Shown here: piece by piece, positions 61,287 through 64,000 of the stretch
How positions within the stretch are numbered: position 1 is the first letter of the stretch
How the letters are laid out: every line of letters begins with the position of its first letter
From: Sapria himalayana
Taxonomy: Eukaryota > Streptophyta > Magnoliopsida > Malpighiales > Rafflesiaceae
DNA: 64,000 nucleotides
Reading direction: 5' to 3'
Assembly (NCBI GenBank): GCA_029783825.1
Contig: JAREIK010003421.1
Location: 1,609,440 to 1,673,439 of the forward strand
Position numbers and translations under genes: made by a program
The notes under the pieces: model-generated
Database searches by the model: none
Told to the model about the DNA's origin: nothing
Seen by the model: the letters and a program-made list of their open reading frames with translations, nothing else

Positions 61287-61510
61287 CAACACAATAGGGC
61301 ATGGCCCAACATGATGAATACCCAAGATAGGCCTTCAAGTCATGTCAGGCCTACTTCCATTGGTCTCATGTCAATACAACATGACTCGGTTAGAGAAACC
61401 ATGCCCTATTAAGGATGACACATACACAGACTAGTTGATACCTCAACTCTAGTATAGATCATAGAATACATATGATTGTTGACAATTGAAATATAGAAGA
61501 CATGACTTAT
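60557..61510. other. AT-rich intergenic with (TG)n and hAT-like debris
   Basis: A (tg)n run lies at 61249-61285. Bases 61290-61450 carry catggccc, gtcatgtcagg and ttgatacctca words like hAT termini, but no pair of ends could be assigned. Confidence 0.4.
61249..61285. repeat. (TG)n microsatellite
   Basis: About 17 tg units after a short (at)n. Confidence 0.9.
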
Positions 61511-62374
61511 TGAGAAATCCTGGAAAAAATGAATAAATAAATAATATGATTTTTTTTCTAGAAAAAAATGGGCAAAATAATAATTTTGCAATAAAAAAAA
61601 TAAACTGAAATTTTTAGAACCCTGATGATAAAATGAATTTTGTTATTGAATTTATCTTGGAAAATATAGACACAATGACAAAATTTGTCAAACTCTAAGA
61701 AAATTAGAATTTAGTATTTTTTTTAATTTATTTAATTATTAGTAGAATAATAAAAAAAGACCATGCCATAACGTCAGCACATGGTTGCTACATGCATGGT
61801 CCAAGCATCACATAATAATAATAATAATACTATTTTTTAATATATTATTTTAATATAATAATAGAAAAAATATATATAAACAGTGAGAATCTAGAAAATG
61901 AGATGATGGGAAAAAAAAGAAAAACAACACTTAGAGGAGAGAGAGAGAGAGAGACATAATGCAGAGAAAAAAAATTAAAAGGTTCATTGGTTTTTTTGAT
62001 TATAATAGATTATTCTGGAGTCGGAATAGAAAAATCCAAGAACAAAAGTTACTACACGCGATAAGATTTTTAGTTTGATATTAATTTTATAAAGTTTTCA
62101 TGAAATATTCCGAGAGATAGTGGATTTCTCCTATTTGAATTTCTTTTTATTTAAAGGTCATAAATGATCATAATTTATATTTAAATTCTAACTGTTCAGA
62201 AATTTCATAGGGAATAGTTAATTGATGAAAAGTTTGTGTTTCATTTAGTAAAACATATTGCAATGCAAATTAGGTTTGAATAGTATCAATTGTGTCTGGA
62301 ACATGATTTAAGCATAAATGGTATATTTGCATTTCGTGCCCACGGGAATATTCCATATAAATGGGTGAGTGCAT

Positions 62375-62409
<35 letters not shown>

Positions 62410-62705
62410 GTATAATGAATTATATTTTATGAATATGAATTGAGACAATGTCCAGACTGAGTTGCACGGTATTTTTTTAGGAGCATGACTAATGTTAAAA
62501 TACGAACTCGAATTGGGACAATATCCAGGCTGACTTATGCGGTGGTTTTTGGAAAATATTCAAAGAAAAAAAATATTTTATTAGAAAATATCCAATATGG
62601 TTTTTTGGAGAAGGTCAATTTTTCTCGGAGTATGTCTAAGAAAAGTATATTTTGTTTAGAGAATGTCCAATATTGTTTTTCAGATAAGGTCCATATTTTT
62701 CAGAA

Positions 62706-62736
<31 letters not shown>

Positions 62737-63181
62737 CTACATCTATATATAATATGTCACACTTGGTTTTGACATGTGTGAGGGAGTCATTGGGACTCAA
62801 GAATATGAGCATATAAATATTTGATTCATAATTGTATTCATATAAACATTGTACTTGAATGGGTATATATATATGCATGATATTTTACATTCACTTAAGT
62901 AGGGAGTAACCCTGTATGAGTTTATTTCTACTGAGCTTTGCTTACTCTGGTGTGTGACCCCTTTCAGGTACAGGTCCAGGATAGATAATAGACCCACATG
63001 TGGGATCGCAAATGTGAAGGGAAGCTAATTATGGCTTGAATAATATATTATGTGTTTTTATTCCACTAAGCAAATAAAATAAGAGAAAAACATGTACGTT
63101 ACATTTGAAAGAATTTTATTTTATTGCATATTTTGTTGTGTGATAGAATGAATGAGACACTCTGTGGGATGAGGTGTCACA
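61511..63181 (+). mobile_element. Ty3-gypsy 5' LTR
   Basis: Starts tgagaaatcctgg and ends gaggtgtcaca (TG...CA). It is followed after three bases by tggtatcagagg, the tRNA-Met primer-binding site, and then gag. The start is set by where similarity to the inverted fragment 14522-15821 begins. It includes a (GA)n tract at 61935-61955 and (TA)n tracts at 62377-62405 and 62708-62735. The 95- and 80-codon frames inside are chance. Confidence 0.75.
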
Positions 63182-63184
63182 ACT

Positions 63185-63196
63185 TGGTATCAGAGG
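63185..63196 (+). other. tRNA-Met primer-binding site
   Basis: tggtatcagagg lies three bases after the LTR end at 63181 and matches the plant initiator-Met primer site. Confidence 0.8.
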
Positions 63197-63499
63197 TTAT
63201 GTATATGATTGCCTATAACTTAGAAATTGGTACAAGTTTCATAAGGTGGTAAGAAAGTTTAAATATATCAATATCTAATACTCAAAAAAAAGGAACACTG
63301 GGATAAAGAAATATAACCTTAGTAGTTCGGAAAATGAAAAGATATTTTCAAAATGAAAAGTTTATTATTAGTTGGCATGTGCACTAATAATAGGAAATGA
63401 ATGTGATTCTTAAATTATTATTCAGCTGATATAGATAGCAAGTAGAGAATGAGGACATATGGATGTCTACGAAATGAGGATCAACCCCTAGCTATCTTT

Positions 63500-64000
63500 G
63501 ACAAATAGGCTTTCATAGAAGCTGTGGGTGTCACCATTGCCATGGTTGCACAAACTAGTGCAGCTGGAGGTCAAGAAAGACTAAGTAACCTAAAAAGGTT
63601 CAAGGCACATGATCCTCCGATATTTATGGTAGGAGGGGACCTAATGGCAATACATCATTAGTTTCAACAAGTTAAAAAAACTTGGACGAGCCATTGCATA
63701 TGACTTCTCCCTTGGGGACTAAGGTGAAATTAGTTAGATATGTCAAAATTGTGAGTTATAAATCTCAAAGATTCTACTCATGGCAGAGACCTTAGGGTCA
63801 TGGACATATCGGATTTCAATAGAATTCTTAGCATGGACTAGTTGACAATACATCAAGTCATTATTAATTGTGATCGTAGTAGAATTATTATCCACACACC
63901 AGATGATATATGTGTTATATTTTAGTGGAATAAGCATGATGCTTTATCCTAGACTATATATGATTCTAAATGGTATGAAAAACTTATGGGTTGACTAGCA
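63500..64000 (+). pseudogene. Ty3-gypsy gag N-terminal region (cut by window edge)
   Basis: The frame from about 63508 reads FIEAVGVTIAMVAQTSAAG, then LKRFKAHDPPIFMVGGD, then a stop and FQQVKKTW. This is the gag start typical of plant gypsy elements, where a 'F--L-PP-F-GG-DP--A--W' block is expected. In-frame stops (for example TAG at about 63659) show decay. The rest of the element lies beyond the right edge. Confidence 0.65.

Overview
The window is plant nuclear DNA from a flowering plant; the species cannot be fixed from sequence alone. It is AT-rich, has GT-AG spliced exons of a plastid-type metabolic gene, and is otherwise a graveyard of hAT DNA transposons and Ty1-copia and Ty3-gypsy retrotransposon remnants. 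Many short open frames occur, but only one host gene is credible.

The host gene is the small (glutamine amidotransferase) subunit of carbamoyl-phosphate synthetase, on the + strand. Eight exons (20820-20908, 20989-21049, 21129-21196, 42154-42282, 42363-42466, 42558-42905, 43126-43291, 43623-43678) join in phase into 339 residues ending in TAA. The third and fourth are separated by an intron of about 20.96 kb packed with transposons. The N-terminal exon or exons (transit peptide and roughly the first quarter of the protein) were not found; they probably lie left of the window.

Left part (1-14.5 kb): the end of a hAT element, a copia RNase H fragment, a miniature copia-type element with two LTRs, then three generations of hAT. 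An old decayed hAT transposase (5.5 kb and 13.6-13.9 kb) is split by a 7.7 kb hAT (5955-13635, 8-bp duplication gtatcact), itself split by a second hAT (8899-13564, 8-bp duplication cggcccag). Middle (14.5-20.8 kb): an inverted gypsy LTR fragment and several copia LTR/leader pieces.

Giant intron (21.2-42.1 kb): copia LTR fragments, a decayed hAT (26503-31424) carrying two small non-autonomous hATs, a copia integrase fragment interrupted by a small element with 12-bp flanking repeats, a 555-bp hAT-like element with a hairpin array, a copia reverse-transcriptase remnant and a diverged 1.1 kb tandem duplication.

Right part (44-64 kb): gypsy integrase debris, a partial hAT end, then two hAT copies head to head (52611-56055 and 56075-59569). 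These form a roughly 7 kb palindrome around a 19-bp spacer that is inverted relative to the ancestral target, with target duplications swapped between the elements. Next come a fold-back element with a 21-bp minisatellite core and a 1.7 kb gypsy LTR with primer-binding site and start of gag, running off the right edge. No RNA gene, CRISPR array or prokaryotic feature was seen.
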